This document shows, in pieces, positions 1 to 7,870 of a DNA stretch of 64,000 nt; the stretch's first letter is position 1; each line of letters starts with the position of its first letter. Position numbers and translations under genes: made by a program. The notes below the pieces were generated by a model. It did not search any database. It was not told the DNA's origin and worked only from the letters and a program-made list of their open reading frames with translations. Origin of the DNA: Lacrimispora algidixylanolytica (lineage in GTDB: Bacteria; Bacillota; Clostridia; Lachnospirales; Lachnospiraceae); the NCBI RefSeq assembly GCF_003609635.1, contig NZ_MCIA01000035.1, positions 169,696-233,695 on the forward strand. Reading direction: 5' to 3'.

Positions 1-1
1 A

Positions 2-145
2 AAGCCTGCGGCAGAGTTGTCTTTTGTATACAATCTAACTGCAACTTCCATTAATGCAGTAACTTCAACCATAGTATCAGTAGCTGCGTATATGCCACTT
101 CGAAGTGCTTTGGCAAAATCAGGGTTGCTATCAAAAATTAATTAG
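2..145 (+). CDS. C-terminal end of a probable ECF transporter S component (partial)
   Basis: An open frame enters from the left edge and stops at TAG 143-145. The visible 47 residues are hydrophobic and end in a short basic tail (AYMPLRSALAKSG), which resembles the last membrane helix of ECF-type vitamin transporter S components. The stop codon lies inside the TAGGAG ribosome binding site of the pyridoxamine kinase gene that follows, so the two genes look translationally coupled. An S component next to a B6 kinase would suit vitamin B6 uptake. The family call rests on hydrophobicity and context only, because most of the protein is outside the window. Confidence 0.45.
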   Translation, partial: KPAAELSFVYNLTATSINAVTSTIVSVAAYMPLRSALAKSGLLSKIN

Positions 146-153
146 GAGTTTTT

Positions 154-993
154 ATGACATCAGAAAAACATCAGAAAAAAATTGCTGTCATCAATGATTT
201 ATCAGGGTACGGACGCTGTTCCCTTACGGTGGTAATACCCATTCTTTCCGCTTTAAAGATACAGTGCTGTCCAGTACCAACTTCCATCTTATCCAATCAT
301 ACTGGATTTCCAACTTATTTTTTTGATGATTATACGGATAAGATGCCTCAGTATATTGAACAGTGGAAGAAACTGAAACTGTCCTTTGACGGCATATACA
401 GCGGTTTTCTTGGCTCTGAAGCCCAGATACAGATTGTAATTGATATGATTAAAGAATTTAGAACAGAGGAAACACTTGTAATCATTGACCCCATTATGGG
501 AGATCATGGGAAGGCTTATCAGACATATACTCCAGAGATGTGCAACCGAATGAAGGAATTGGTTGGTTATGGAAACATTGTCACCCCCAATCTGACAGAA
601 GCATGCATTTTGACCGGAAGAGAGTACCCGAAAGAAGGATTTAAGCGTGGAGTGCTGAGTCAGATGGCCACAGAGATCCAAAGATTGGGTCCGGAATCGG
701 TTGTAATTACTGGTGTAAAGGAAGGAAGCTTTGTGACCAATGTAGTTCTTGAAAAGGATGGAGAACCTCACTTTATAAGAACCCGCCACGTGGGAAATGA
801 AAGACCAGGGACTGGCGATGTATTCTCCAGCATTATAGCAGCTTATGCAGTAAGAGGAGTTCCTCTAAGAGATGGTGTCAGAAAAGCGGCTAATTTTGTC
901 AAAGAATGCATTTTGAAATCAGATGAATTAAATGTTCCCGTAGAAAACGGGGTATGTTTTGAAGAACTGCTTTCTTTGCTCATTCGACACTGA
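154..993 (+). CDS. pdxY: pyridoxamine/pyridoxal kinase (PfkB-like superfamily)
   Basis: Cytosolic kinase of 279 residues that phosphorylates pyridoxal or pyridoxamine, the salvage route to pyridoxal 5'-phosphate. It carries the N-terminal INDLSGYGRCS segment typical of the clostridial pyridoxamine kinase group, a DPIMGDHGK stretch near residue 112, and the GTGDVF anion-hole motif with the catalytic Asp at residue 222. The length is normal for PdxY/PdxK proteins. The ATG at 154 sits 5 nt after TAGGAG. The gene is preceded by a probable membrane transporter subunit and followed by a strong terminator, so transporter and kinase probably form one salvage unit. PdxY versus PdxK cannot be told from sequence alone. 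Confidence 0.85.
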   Translation: MTSEKHQKKIAVINDLSGYGRCSLTVVIPILSALKIQCCPVPTSILSNHTGFPTYFFDDYTDKMPQYIEQWKKLKLSFDGIYSGFLGSEAQIQIVIDMIKEFRTEETLVIIDPIMGDHGKAYQTYTPEMCNRMKELVGYGNIVTPNLTEACILTGREYPKEGFKRGVLSQMATEIQRLGPESVVITGVKEGSFVTNVVLEKDGEPHFIRTRHVGNERPGTGDVFSSIIAAYAVRGVPLRDGVRKAANFVKECILKSDELNVPVENGVCFEELLSLLIRH

Positions 994-1022
994 AAATCAA
1001 GTGAAACAAGGGGAATTTTAGG

Positions 1023-1050
1023 AAAAAGGGCTTTTCTTTGCCCTTTTTTT
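1023..1050 (+). terminator. rho-independent terminator after the pyridoxamine kinase gene
   Basis: AAAAAGGGC at 1023-1031 pairs with GCCCTTTTT at 1040-1048 around an 8-nt loop, and the 3' arm runs into a T tract. It separates the B6 gene from serS. Confidence 0.85.
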
Positions 1051-1054
1051 GTAG

Positions 1055-1060
1055 TATAAT
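1055..1060 (+). promoter_or_regulatory. probable -10 element for serS
   Basis: A perfect TATAAT lies right after the upstream terminator and 67 nt before the serS start. No good -35 box is visible at 16-18 nt (TTTTCT is the best fit, inside the terminator), so this is a weaker call. The short leader contains no T-box sequence. Confidence 0.45.
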
Positions 1061-1126
1061 CAACGGCATATTATGAAGTGGATCTGTTTCCGCAAAGAAT
1101 ATTTAAAAGAAACCAGGAGGAATACC

Positions 1127-2413
1127 ATGTTAGATTTGAAGTTTGTAAGAGAAAATCCTGAAATTGTAAAGGAAAACATGAAAAAGAAGTTTCAGGACAG
1201 CAAGTTGCCATTGGTGGATGAAGTCATCGAACTCGATGAGTTAAACCGTGGGGCGAAGCAGGAAGGGGATGCTCTAAGAGCAGAACGCAACAAACTTTCC
1301 AAACAGATCGGAACCTTAATGGGACAAGGCAAGAAAGAGGAAGCAGAAGAGCTTAAGAAAAAAGTAACGGATGCTTCTGAGCATCTAGCATCTCTGGAAG
1401 AAAAGGAAAATGATTTAGAGGAAAGAATTAAGAAGATCATGATGATCATTCCTAATATCATTGATCCAAGCGTACCCGTTGGAAAAGATGACAGTGAAAA
1501 TGTTGAAATTCAGCGTTACGGTGATCCATTTGTTCCTGACTTTGAAATTCCTTATCATACAGATATTATGGAACGCTTTGAAGGCATTGATTTAGACAGT
1601 GCAAGAAAAGTTGCAGGTAATGGTTTTTACTATTTAATGGGAGATATTGCTAGACTTCATTCTTCTGTTATCTCATATGCAAGAGATTTTATGATTGATC
1701 GTGGATTTACGTATTGCATTCCTCCTTTCATGATCCGCAGCGAAGTGGTAACCGGTGTTATGAGCTTTGCTGAGATGGATGCAATGATGTATAAAATAGA
1801 AGGCGAAGATCTATATTTAATTGGTACCAGTGAACACTCCATGATTGGTAAATTCATCGATACCATTCTTCCAGAAACAAAGCTTCCTCAGACACTTACC
1901 AGCTATTCTCCTTGTTTCCGTAAGGAAAAGGGCGCTCACGGTCTAGAAGAAAGAGGCGTATATCGAATTCATCAGTTTGAGAAGCAGGAGATGATCGTAG
2001 TCTGCAAGCCAGAAGAAAGCATGGATTGGTATGAAAAGTTATGGCAGAATACTGTTGATTTATTCCGCACTCTTGATGTTCCTGTAAGAACCTTAGAATG
2101 TTGTTCTGGTGATCTTGCAGATTTAAAGGTGAAATCTGTAGATGTTGAAGCTTGGTCCCCAAGACAGAAGAAATATTTTGAAGTGGGAAGCTGTTCTAAC
2201 TTAGGAGACGCTCAGGCAAGAAGACTGAAAATCAGAGTTTCTTCCGAGGATGGCAATAAGTACTTCGCTCATACTTTAAATAATACAGTAGTAGCTCCAC
2301 CAAGAATGCTCATCGCATTTTTAGAGAATAATTTACAGGCAGATGGAAGCGTAAAGATTCCAGAAGCTTTACAGCCTTATATGGGCGGTAAAAAAGCGAT
2401 TATGCCAAAATAA
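1127..2413 (+). CDS. serS: serine--tRNA ligase
   Basis: Class II aminoacyl-tRNA synthetase of 428 residues that charges tRNA-Ser. It has the N-terminal coiled-coil arm that grips the tRNA (about residues 30-100, rich in Lys and Glu), motif 2 around FRKEKGAHG, and a motif 3 segment ending in NNTVVAPPRMLIAFLENN. The start is ATG 1127, which follows AGGAGG by 7 nt and gives the family-typical MLDLKFVRENPE. In-frame extension upstream to 1073 is possible but lacks a ribosome binding site and family similarity. Monocistronic, with a hairpin on each side. Confidence 0.96.
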   Translation: MLDLKFVRENPEIVKENMKKKFQDSKLPLVDEVIELDELNRGAKQEGDALRAERNKLSKQIGTLMGQGKKEEAEELKKKVTDASEHLASLEEKENDLEERIKKIMMIIPNIIDPSVPVGKDDSENVEIQRYGDPFVPDFEIPYHTDIMERFEGIDLDSARKVAGNGFYYLMGDIARLHSSVISYARDFMIDRGFTYCIPPFMIRSEVVTGVMSFAEMDAMMYKIEGEDLYLIGTSEHSMIGKFIDTILPETKLPQTLTSYSPCFRKEKGAHGLEERGVYRIHQFEKQEMIVVCKPEESMDWYEKLWQNTVDLFRTLDVPVRTLECCSGDLADLKVKSVDVEAWSPRQKKYFEVGSCSNLGDAQARRLKIRVSSEDGNKYFAHTLNNTVVAPPRMLIAFLENNLQADGSVKIPEALQPYMGGKKAIMPK

Positions 2414-2425
2414 AGCCAAGTTATG

Positions 2426-2482
2426 GGGCTGTTGCAGAATGCTGATCAGGAAAATCAGGGTTTCATTTTGCAACAGCCCTTA
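2426..2482 (+). terminator. long-stem terminator-like hairpin after serS
   Basis: GGGCTGTTGCA at 2426-2436 is perfectly complementary to TGCAACAGCCC at 2469-2479. The loop is long (32 nt) and the T tract is short (TTATT), so termination may be partial. Confidence 0.55.
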
Positions 2483-2504
2483 TTAAAAAAGGAGGACATA
2501 TCAT

Positions 2505-2870
2505 ATGATCAAGTTCAACCATTTTAATTTTAACGTATTAGATTTAGAAAAAAGCTTAAAATTCTACAAAGAGGCATTAGACCTCACCCCAGTGAGGGAA
2601 AAGAAAGCAGAGGATGGCTCCTTTCAGCTTGTATATCTTGGTGATGGAAAAAGTGATTTCACACTGGAACTTACTTATCTAACCGATCGGAAAGAACCTT
2701 ATAATCTGGGAGAGTGTGAATTTCATCTTGCATTTCATGTGGATGAATATGAAGAGACTTATAAAAAACATAAAGAAATGGGAATCATCTGTTTTGAAAA
2801 TCCCGGAATGGGAATCTATTTCATCAGTGATCCCGACGGCTACTGGATCGAGCTTGTTCCTGCCAGATAA
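2505..2870 (+). CDS. VOC (glyoxalase I-like) family protein
   Basis: Single-domain 121-residue vicinal-oxygen-chelate protein. It shows the paired beta-alpha-beta-beta-beta layout, with likely metal ligands at His5 (FNHFNF), the Glu in FTLEL, His in EFHLAFH and Glu near the C-terminus (WIELVPA). This spacing fits lactoylglutathione lyase-type enzymes, which detoxify methylglyoxal, but many VOC proteins have other substrates. GGAGG lies 9 nt before the ATG. The alpha/beta hydrolase gene starts 11 nt after the stop, so the two are probably co-transcribed. Confidence 0.8.
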   Translation: MIKFNHFNFNVLDLEKSLKFYKEALDLTPVREKKAEDGSFQLVYLGDGKSDFTLELTYLTDRKEPYNLGECEFHLAFHVDEYEETYKKHKEMGIICFENPGMGIYFISDPDGYWIELVPAR

Positions 2871-2881
2871 GGAGAATATCT

Positions 2882-3553
2882 GTGTATATTGATGTAAACG
2901 GTGTTACATTGTATTATGAAGTTTCAGGAAGCGGGCCTGCTATTGTTCTTGTCCATGGCAATGCACAGGATCACCGTATTTTTTTAGAAACTGCTCAAAA
3001 ATTAAATCAGGATTATACAGTTTATCTTCTGGATTCTAGATGCCATGGAAAAAGCAGCCGGGTAAAAAAACTTGGTTATGAGGAAATGGCAAAGGATGTA
3101 GCGGAGTTTACAAAGAAATTGGACCTTAAGGATCCTTGTTTTTGCGGTTACAGCGATGGAGGAATCGTTGGTCTTTTACTTGGAATCCGCTATCCAGGTC
3201 TTTTTAAAAAGTTAATTCTTTGTGGAGCCAATTCCCATCCTCAGGGGATGAAACGCCTGTGGCTAAAGCTGTTTGCACTTACAGAAAAGTTTACCTTTGA
3301 TCACAGAAGAAGCATGATTCAGACAGAACCAAGAATTACCGCCAAAGAACTTGGGCAAATATCTGCACCAACTATGATTCTTGCTGGACAATGGGATATG
3401 GTAAAGGAAGCCCATACCAGATACCTTGCTTCCAATATCCGGCATAGCATTCTTCGGATTCTTCCCCGGGAAGGGCATGGAAGTTATATCGTCCACAGCG
3501 AAAAGCTTTATTACATTATAAAGAAATTTCTAGCGGCTCCCATGCAGCAGTAA
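2882..3553 (+). CDS. alpha/beta hydrolase
   Basis: Serine hydrolase of 223 residues with the canonical fold. An HGN oxyanion-type motif follows strand 3 (LVHGNAQD, about residues 24-30), the nucleophile elbow is GYSDG with Ser91, and the likely triad partners are Asp172 (GQWD) and His199 (EGHG). The start is GTG 2882 after AAGGAGA; no ATG occurs nearby in frame. Close spacing to the VOC gene suggests one operon. The substrate cannot be predicted; esterase, lactonase or peptidase activity are all possible. Confidence 0.8.
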   Translation: MYIDVNGVTLYYEVSGSGPAIVLVHGNAQDHRIFLETAQKLNQDYTVYLLDSRCHGKSSRVKKLGYEEMAKDVAEFTKKLDLKDPCFCGYSDGGIVGLLLGIRYPGLFKKLILCGANSHPQGMKRLWLKLFALTEKFTFDHRRSMIQTEPRITAKELGQISAPTMILAGQWDMVKEAHTRYLASNIRHSILRILPREGHGSYIVHSEKLYYIIKKFLAAPMQQ

Positions 3554-3591
3554 AAAATCTCTCGAATAAATAAGGTGTAAAGAAAAAACAC

Positions 3592-3620
3592 TTGACACCA
3601 TAAGAAAACTATTGTATGAT
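3592..3620 (+). promoter_or_regulatory. sigma-A promoter of the ylxM-ffh operon
   Basis: Perfect TTGACA at 3592-3597, 17-nt spacer, TATGAT at 3615-3620. Transcription should begin at about 3626-3628, only about 9 nt before the ylxM start codon, so the transcript would begin with its ribosome binding site. Confidence 0.85.
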
Positions 3621-3635
3621 ATCACAGGTGATGAT

Positions 3636-3986
3636 ATGGAAAAGATTGCAAGACAGGGATTGTTATATGATTTCTATGGAGCGCTTCTAACGGAACATCA
3701 GAGGCATGTCTATGAAGATGTGGTATTTTATGATCTATCTTTAAGTGAGATTGCAGAAGAACAAGGAATCAGCCGTCAGGGGGTACATGACCTGATTAAG
3801 CGGTGTAATAAGATTCTTGAGAGTTATGAAGAAAAACTCCATCTTGTGGAAAAGTTTGAACAGACAAAGAAACTGGCAAGAGAAATCCAGAGCCTGACCA
3901 AAGCATTCTCTGAAAATAGGGATATGGGTCTAATCCATCGCATCGAAGAGATATCGGGCGAAATTGTCGAGCTAGAAGCTCATTAG
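3636..3986 (+). CDS. ylxM: YlxM family SRP-associated DNA-binding protein
   Basis: Small (116-residue) helix-turn-helix protein similar to the sigma-70 region 4 fold ([21 protein letters not shown]). YlxM/p13 proteins are encoded next to ffh and are thought to act with the signal recognition particle; in streptococci YlxM binds SRP RNA and Ffh. The C-terminal half is a predicted coiled helix. ATG 3636, preceded by AGGTGAT, is preferred over the in-frame ATG at 3612, because 3612 lies inside the promoter spacer upstream of the predicted transcription start. First gene of the SRP operon; ffh starts 11 nt after its stop. Confidence 0.85.
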   Translation: MEKIARQGLLYDFYGALLTEHQRHVYEDVVFYDLSLSEIAEEQGISRQGVHDLIKRCNKILESYEEKLHLVEKFEQTKKLAREIQSLTKAFSENRDMGLIHRIEEISGEIVELEAH

Positions 3987-3997
3987 GAGGGCGTTAT

Positions 3998-5353
3998 ATG
4001 GCTTTTGAGAGCTTATCCGATAAATTACAAAATGTATTCAAAAACTTAAGAGGCAAAGGACGTTTGTCTGAAGCCGATGTAAAAACAGCCCTTAAAGAAG
4101 TTAAGATGGCTTTATTAGAAGCGGATGTAAGCTTTAAGGTTGTAAAACAGTTTATTAGTGCTGTGCAAGAGAGAGCTATTGGACAAGATGTTCAAAACAG
4201 TCTCACTCCGGGCCAGATGGTAATAAAGATTGTAAATGAAGAATTGGTTCAATTAATGGGCTCTGAAACCACTGAAATCCAATTAAAACCGGCCAGTGAT
4301 ATGACCGTAATTTTAATGGCTGGTCTCCAGGGTGCTGGTAAAACCACAACGACTGCCAAGATTGCTGGTAAATTAAAAGCAAAAGGCAGAAAGCCTGTTC
4401 TCGTTGCCTGCGACGTTTATCGTCCTGCCGCTATTAAGCAGTTACAGATCAATGGAGAAAAGCAGGGTGTGCCAGTATTTTCCATGGGTGAGAATCATAA
4501 GCCCGTTGATATCGCAAAGGCGGCCATTGCATCTGCAATCAAGAATGATCAGAATGTGGTGATACTTGATACAGCTGGTAGACTTCATATTGATGATGAT
4601 ATGATGAATGAGCTAATTGAAATCAAAGAGGCTATAACAGTCGATCAGACGATTTTAGTCGTTGATGCCATGACAGGACAGGATGCGGTGAATGTTGCCG
4701 GAATGTTCAATGATAAGATTGGTATTGATGGAGTTATCGTAACTAAGCTTGACGGTGATACCAGAGGTGGAGCGACCCTTTCCATACGTGCAGTTATAGG
4801 TAAACCTGTGCTTTATGTGGGTATGGGAGAAAAACTTACTGATTTGGAACAGTTTTATCCGGATCGTATGGCGTCGAGGATCCTTGGAATGGGAGATATT
4901 CTTTCTCTTATTGAGAAGGCAGAATCCCAGGTTGATGAAGAGAAAGCAAAAGAATTATCCCAGAAGCTTCGAAAGGCAGAGTTTGATTACAATGACTTTT
5001 TAGAGCAGATGAGCCAAGTTAAAAACATGGGTGGAATGGCAAGTATTATGAGCATGATGCCCGGCATGGGACAATTAAAAGACGTTGATTTTGACGAAAA
5101 GGCTTTGGACCGAGTGGAAGCTATTATTCTTTCCATGACGACCAAAGAACGTACCACCCCTGAACTTATGAAGAATGCTTCTAGGAAGCAAAGAGTGGCA
5201 AAGGGAGCTGGTGTAGATGTCGGCGAGGTAAACCGAATCGTCAAACAGTTTGACCAGATGAAAAAGATGATGAAGCAGCTTCCCGGAATGATGGGTGGCG
5301 GAAAACGCCATGGTGGCGGTGGATTACTTAGCAAACTGAAATTACCGTTTTAA
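3998..5353 (+). CDS. ffh: signal recognition particle protein Ffh
   Basis: GTPase subunit of the bacterial SRP (451 residues). It binds 4.5S/6S RNA and signal sequences and delivers ribosome-nascent chains to FtsY at the membrane. N domain about 1-95; G domain with G1 GLQGAGKTT (about 109-117), DTAGR (G3) and TKLDGD (G4); C-terminal M domain from about 300, with methionine-rich helices (MSMMPGMGQ, KKMMKQLPGMMGGG) that hold the signal peptide. A strong GGAGG precedes ATG 3998. It is the core gene of the operon. Confidence 0.97.
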   Translation: MAFESLSDKLQNVFKNLRGKGRLSEADVKTALKEVKMALLEADVSFKVVKQFISAVQERAIGQDVQNSLTPGQMVIKIVNEELVQLMGSETTEIQLKPASDMTVILMAGLQGAGKTTTTAKIAGKLKAKGRKPVLVACDVYRPAAIKQLQINGEKQGVPVFSMGENHKPVDIAKAAIASAIKNDQNVVILDTAGRLHIDDDMMNELIEIKEAITVDQTILVVDAMTGQDAVNVAGMFNDKIGIDGVIVTKLDGDTRGGATLSIRAVIGKPVLYVGMGEKLTDLEQFYPDRMASRILGMGDILSLIEKAESQVDEEKAKELSQKLRKAEFDYNDFLEQMSQVKNMGGMASIMSMMPGMGQLKDVDFDEKALDRVEAIILSMTTKERTTPELMKNASRKQRVAKGAGVDVGEVNRIVKQFDQMKKMMKQLPGMMGGGKRHGGGGLLSKLKLPF

Positions 5354-5438
5354 TATTACTTTGATGTTAGCAAGGCAGGTTTCTGCGTTCGCTATATATA
5401 TGTTTTAAAATTTCATGTTTAAGGAGGTGAATTTCAAA

Positions 5439-5681
5439 ATGGCAGTTAAGATGAGATTAAAAAGAATGGGTCAGAAAAAGGCTCCTTTTTATAGAATTGT
5501 AGTTGCAGATTCCAGATCTCCAAGAGATGGTAGATTTATCGAAGAGATTGGTTACTATGATCCTACCACAGAGCCAAGCGTAATCAAGTTCAATGAAGAG
5601 AGCGCTAAAAAGTGGTTAGGAACAGGTGCACAGCCAACAGAAGTTGTAAGCAAGCTTTTAAAGATCGCCGGTATCCAGTAG
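5439..5681 (+). CDS. rpsP: 30S ribosomal protein S16
   Basis: Ribosomal protein of 80 residues for small-subunit assembly, recognisable from [25 protein letters not shown] 5439 lies 8 nt after a perfect AAGGAGGTGA; the upstream in-frame ATG at 5415 would add 8 residues foreign to the family. In the 85-nt gap after ffh, GCAG 5375-5378 can pair with CTGC 5383-5386. No T tract follows, so this is not a terminator. Confidence 0.97.
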   Translation: MAVKMRLKRMGQKKAPFYRIVVADSRSPRDGRFIEEIGYYDPTTEPSVIKFNEESAKKWLGTGAQPTEVVSKLLKIAGIQ

Positions 5682-5696
5682 TGAGAGGTGAAGCAT

Positions 5697-5924
5697 ATGA
5701 AAGAATTAGTAGAAGTAATTGCAAAAGCACTGGTTGATGATCCTAATCAGGTTGCTGTTACTGAGACTGTAAAGGATGATGAAATTGTCCTTGAGCTTAC
5801 GGTTGCGCCTTCCGATATGGGTAAGGTTATTGGCAAACAGGGCAGGATTGCAAAAGCTATTCGTTCTGTTGTAAAAGCAGCAGCTTCCAAAGAAGACAAA
5901 AAGATTACCGTAGAAATACAGTAA
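5697..5924 (+). CDS. khpA: KH domain RNA-binding protein KhpA (YlqC)
   Basis: Single KH-domain protein of 75 residues with the GxxG loop GKQGR in VIGKQGRIAKAIR. KhpA pairs with KhpB (Jag/EloR) and binds RNA to influence cell-wall growth in Gram-positive bacteria. The position between rpsP and rimM is the conserved one for ylqC. ATG 5697, preceded by GAGAGGTG, is favoured over the in-frame GTG at 5688, which is part of that ribosome binding site. A strong terminator follows. Confidence 0.92.
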   Translation: MKELVEVIAKALVDDPNQVAVTETVKDDEIVLELTVAPSDMGKVIGKQGRIAKAIRSVVKAAASKEDKKITVEIQ

Positions 5925-5930
5925 TTTTGA

Positions 5931-5973
5931 AAGACCGCCGACCTGTCGGAAGACGGTCTTCTTTTGTTTTTTT
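5931..5973 (+). terminator. rho-independent terminator after khpA
   Basis: AAGACCG 5931-5937 pairs with CGGTCTT 5954-5960, and an inner CCGAC/GTCGG stem (5938-5942 with 5945-5949) sits on top. A T-rich run, CTTTTGTTTTTTT, follows. It divides the SRP operon into an ffh-rpsP-khpA unit and a rimM-trmD unit. Confidence 0.88.
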
Positions 5974-6046
5974 AAAGGCATTATTTAGTAGTTAAAATGA
6001 GCCGGGTAGCGATACGCGGTTTGTTTTGTATGATATGGAGAGATAG

Positions 6047-6556
6047 ATGGATGATTTATTGAGAGTTGGTGTGATTTCTTCCACCCATGGTTTAAAAGGA
6101 GAAGTAAAGGTATTTCCAACGACAGATGACGCAACCCGTTTTAAATCCTTAAAGAATGTAACGATGGATACCGGAAGCGGACATATGAATTTGGAGATTC
6201 AGGGAGTGAAGTTTTTTAAAAATATGGTAATTCTTAAATTCAAGGAATTCGATTCCATTAATGAAGTGGAAAAATATAAGGGAAAAGATCTTTTGATAGA
6301 AAGAGACCAAGCGGTAGCGCTTGGGCCAGATGAAAACTTTATTTTTGAATTAATCGGACTTCGGGTTGTTTTAGAAGATGGCACAGAATTTGGTACCCTT
6401 ACAGATGTAATAAAGACAGGCGCCAATGATGTCTATGAAGTTAAGACGAAAGAAGGAAAAGAAGTATTGCTTCCTGCCATCAAACAATGTGTACTTGGAG
6501 TAGATTTAGAAGAAGGGACCGTTACCGTCCACATCATGGATGGCCTTCTGGATTAA
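6047..6556 (+). CDS. rimM: 16S rRNA processing/ribosome maturation factor RimM
   Basis: Assembly factor of 169 residues for the 30S head domain that binds ribosomal protein S19. It has the two-domain layout: an N-terminal barrel opening with [17 protein letters not shown] and a C-terminal PRC barrel beginning near [15 protein letters not shown] at 6029-6034 could give it its own promoter, but no clear -35 is visible. trmD starts 18 nt after the stop and the pair is usually co-transcribed. Confidence 0.96.
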   Translation: MDDLLRVGVISSTHGLKGEVKVFPTTDDATRFKSLKNVTMDTGSGHMNLEIQGVKFFKNMVILKFKEFDSINEVEKYKGKDLLIERDQAVALGPDENFIFELIGLRVVLEDGTEFGTLTDVIKTGANDVYEVKTKEGKEVLLPAIKQCVLGVDLEEGTVTVHIMDGLLD

Positions 6557-6574
6557 GGCGGAGGAGTAAAACAA

Positions 6575-7321
6575 ATGAATTATCATATATTAACTCTGTT
6601 TCCAGAAATGGTACTAAACGGACTACACACCAGCATTATCGGAAGAGCGGCAGAAAAAGGTCTGCTTTCCATTGAGGCCATTGATATCCGGGAATATTCT
6701 ACGGATAAGCACCGCCATGTAGATGATTATCCTTATGGAGGCGGGGCTGGAATGGTCATGCAGCCCATGCCAATCTGTGATGCTTACGAAGATCTTTGTG
6801 GGAAAATTGGCAAAAACCCCCGTGTTATTTATATGACTCCGCAGGGTAAAGTCTTTAACCAAAAGATTGCACAAGAGCTGGCAAAGGAAGAAGATCTGGT
6901 TTTTCTTTGTGGTCATTATGAAGGAATCGATGAAAGAGCACTGGAGTTAATTGCTACGGATTATCTATCAATTGGAGACTACGTGTTGACTGGTGGAGAA
7001 CTTCCTGCCATGGTTATGATAGATAGCATATCTCGTTTGATTCCAGGTGTATTAAATAACGATACTTCAGCAGAATTTGAATCCTTCCAAGATAACCTGC
7101 TTGAATACCCTCAGTACACCCGTCCGGAAGAATATAAAGGATTAAAAGTCCCTGAGGTCTTGCTATCGGGGCACCATAAGAATATTGATGCCTGGAGAAG
7201 AGAGCAATCCATTCAGCGTACCTTAGAGCGCAGGCCTGATCTTCTTGAAGAAGCAATCCTTTCAAAAAAAGAAGCCGAATATTTAAAAAAGCTTGTAAAT
7301 ACGCGGGAAAACGGGGCATAA
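6575..7321 (+). CDS. trmD: tRNA (guanine-N1)-methyltransferase
   Basis: SPOUT-family enzyme of 248 residues that makes m1G37 in tRNAs and prevents +1 frameshifting. Visible signatures are the N-terminal ILTLFPEM, DYPYGGGAGMVMQP, and the trefoil-knot AdoMet site with GDYVLTGGELPA. The C-terminal domain includes LLEYPQYTRPE. RBS GGCGGAGGAG lies ahead of ATG 6575. Partner of rimM in the conserved cluster. Confidence 0.97.
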   Translation: MNYHILTLFPEMVLNGLHTSIIGRAAEKGLLSIEAIDIREYSTDKHRHVDDYPYGGGAGMVMQPMPICDAYEDLCGKIGKNPRVIYMTPQGKVFNQKIAQELAKEEDLVFLCGHYEGIDERALELIATDYLSIGDYVLTGGELPAMVMIDSISRLIPGVLNNDTSAEFESFQDNLLEYPQYTRPEEYKGLKVPEVLLSGHHKNIDAWRREQSIQRTLERRPDLLEEAILSKKEAEYLKKLVNTRENGA

Positions 7322-7338
7322 TTTAAGAAAGAAAGGAC

Positions 7339-7367
7339 TTGCAATCCATAGTTCTTTATGATAAAAT
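7339..7367 (+). promoter_or_regulatory. sigma-A promoter of rplS
   Basis: TTGCAA at 7339-7344, a 17-nt spacer and TAAAAT at 7362-7367. It gives rplS a transcript with a leader of roughly 85 nt. Confidence 0.65.
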
Positions 7368-7390
7368 ACAAAATGTTGTGATGACAAGGA

Positions 7391-7435
7391 GATGTTCCTC
7401 TGTTACGGATTTCCGTATGAAGTATTAAGAACATC
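7391..7435 (+). promoter_or_regulatory. probable L19 autoregulatory leader RNA
   Basis: Between the promoter and the rplS ribosome binding site, GATGTTC (7391-7397) pairs with GAACATC (7429-7435) and encloses a hairpin TACGG/CCGTA (7404-7408 with 7413-7417). Firmicutes have a described L19 leader upstream of rplS. The position and nested-stem shape fit, but I cannot run the covariance model. Confidence 0.5.
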
Positions 7436-7460
7436 AAATAAAATCAAGGAGGTTCACACA

Positions 7461-7808
7461 ATGAACGAAATTATTAGAAATATCGAAGCAGCTCAGTTAA
7501 AGCAGACCGTACCGGTATTCCACGTTGGCGATACTGTTAAAGTATTTAACAAGATCAAAGAGGGAACCCGCGAAAGAATCCAGATTTTCGAAGGAACTGT
7601 TATTAAAAGACAGAACGGCGGCGCTAGAGAAACATTTACCGTAAGAAAGAACTCTAACGGTATTGGCGTTGAGAAAACCTGGCCATTACATTCCCCTTCT
7701 GTAGACAACGTTGAAGTTGTTAGAAAAGGTAAAGTAAGAAGAGCTAAACTGTATTACTTAAGAGACAGAATCGGTAAAGCTGCTAAGGTTAAAGAATTAG
7801 TTAGATAA
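7461..7808 (+). CDS. rplS: 50S ribosomal protein L19
   Basis: Large-subunit protein of 115 residues at the 30S-50S interface. The typical sequence includes [25 protein letters not shown] and a basic C-terminus ([11 protein letters not shown]). ATG 7461 follows AAGGAGG at normal distance; an in-frame ATG at 7392 lies within the structured leader and is not used. It is followed by a compact terminator. Confidence 0.97.
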   Translation: MNEIIRNIEAAQLKQTVPVFHVGDTVKVFNKIKEGTRERIQIFEGTVIKRQNGGARETFTVRKNSNGIGVEKTWPLHSPSVDNVEVVRKGKVRRAKLYYLRDRIGKAAKVKELVR

Positions 7809-7824
7809 TTCCGGAACAGGCGAG

Positions 7825-7851
7825 GGGACAATGCAAATTGTCCCTTTCTTT
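7825..7851 (+). terminator. terminator after rplS with a GCAA tetraloop
   Basis: GGGACAAT 7825-7832 pairs perfectly with ATTGTCCC 7837-7844 around GCAA, a GNRA tetraloop; TTTCTTT follows. lepB starts 20 nt later, so some readthrough is likely. Confidence 0.85.
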
Positions 7852-7870
7852 AGTAGATGGGGTGTTTGGT

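Noticed and set aside
1..141. Minus-strand reading of the left edge, also open for about 47 codons
   Set aside because: It lacks a start codon after its upstream stop, whereas the plus-strand reading is hydrophobic like a transporter and its stop lies in the next gene's ribosome site.
289..789. Long open frame on the minus strand opposite the pyridoxamine kinase gene
   Set aside because: No ribosome binding site, no family similarity, and it mirrors the codon structure of the kinase gene.
4987..5334. Minus-strand frames opposite ffh and several other genes
   Set aside because: They are rich in Pro/Ser/Ile codon shadows of methionine-rich or Lys-rich genes and carry no start signals.
7392..7460. 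N-terminal extension of L19
   Set aside because: It lies in the structured leader and is not found in L19 proteins.
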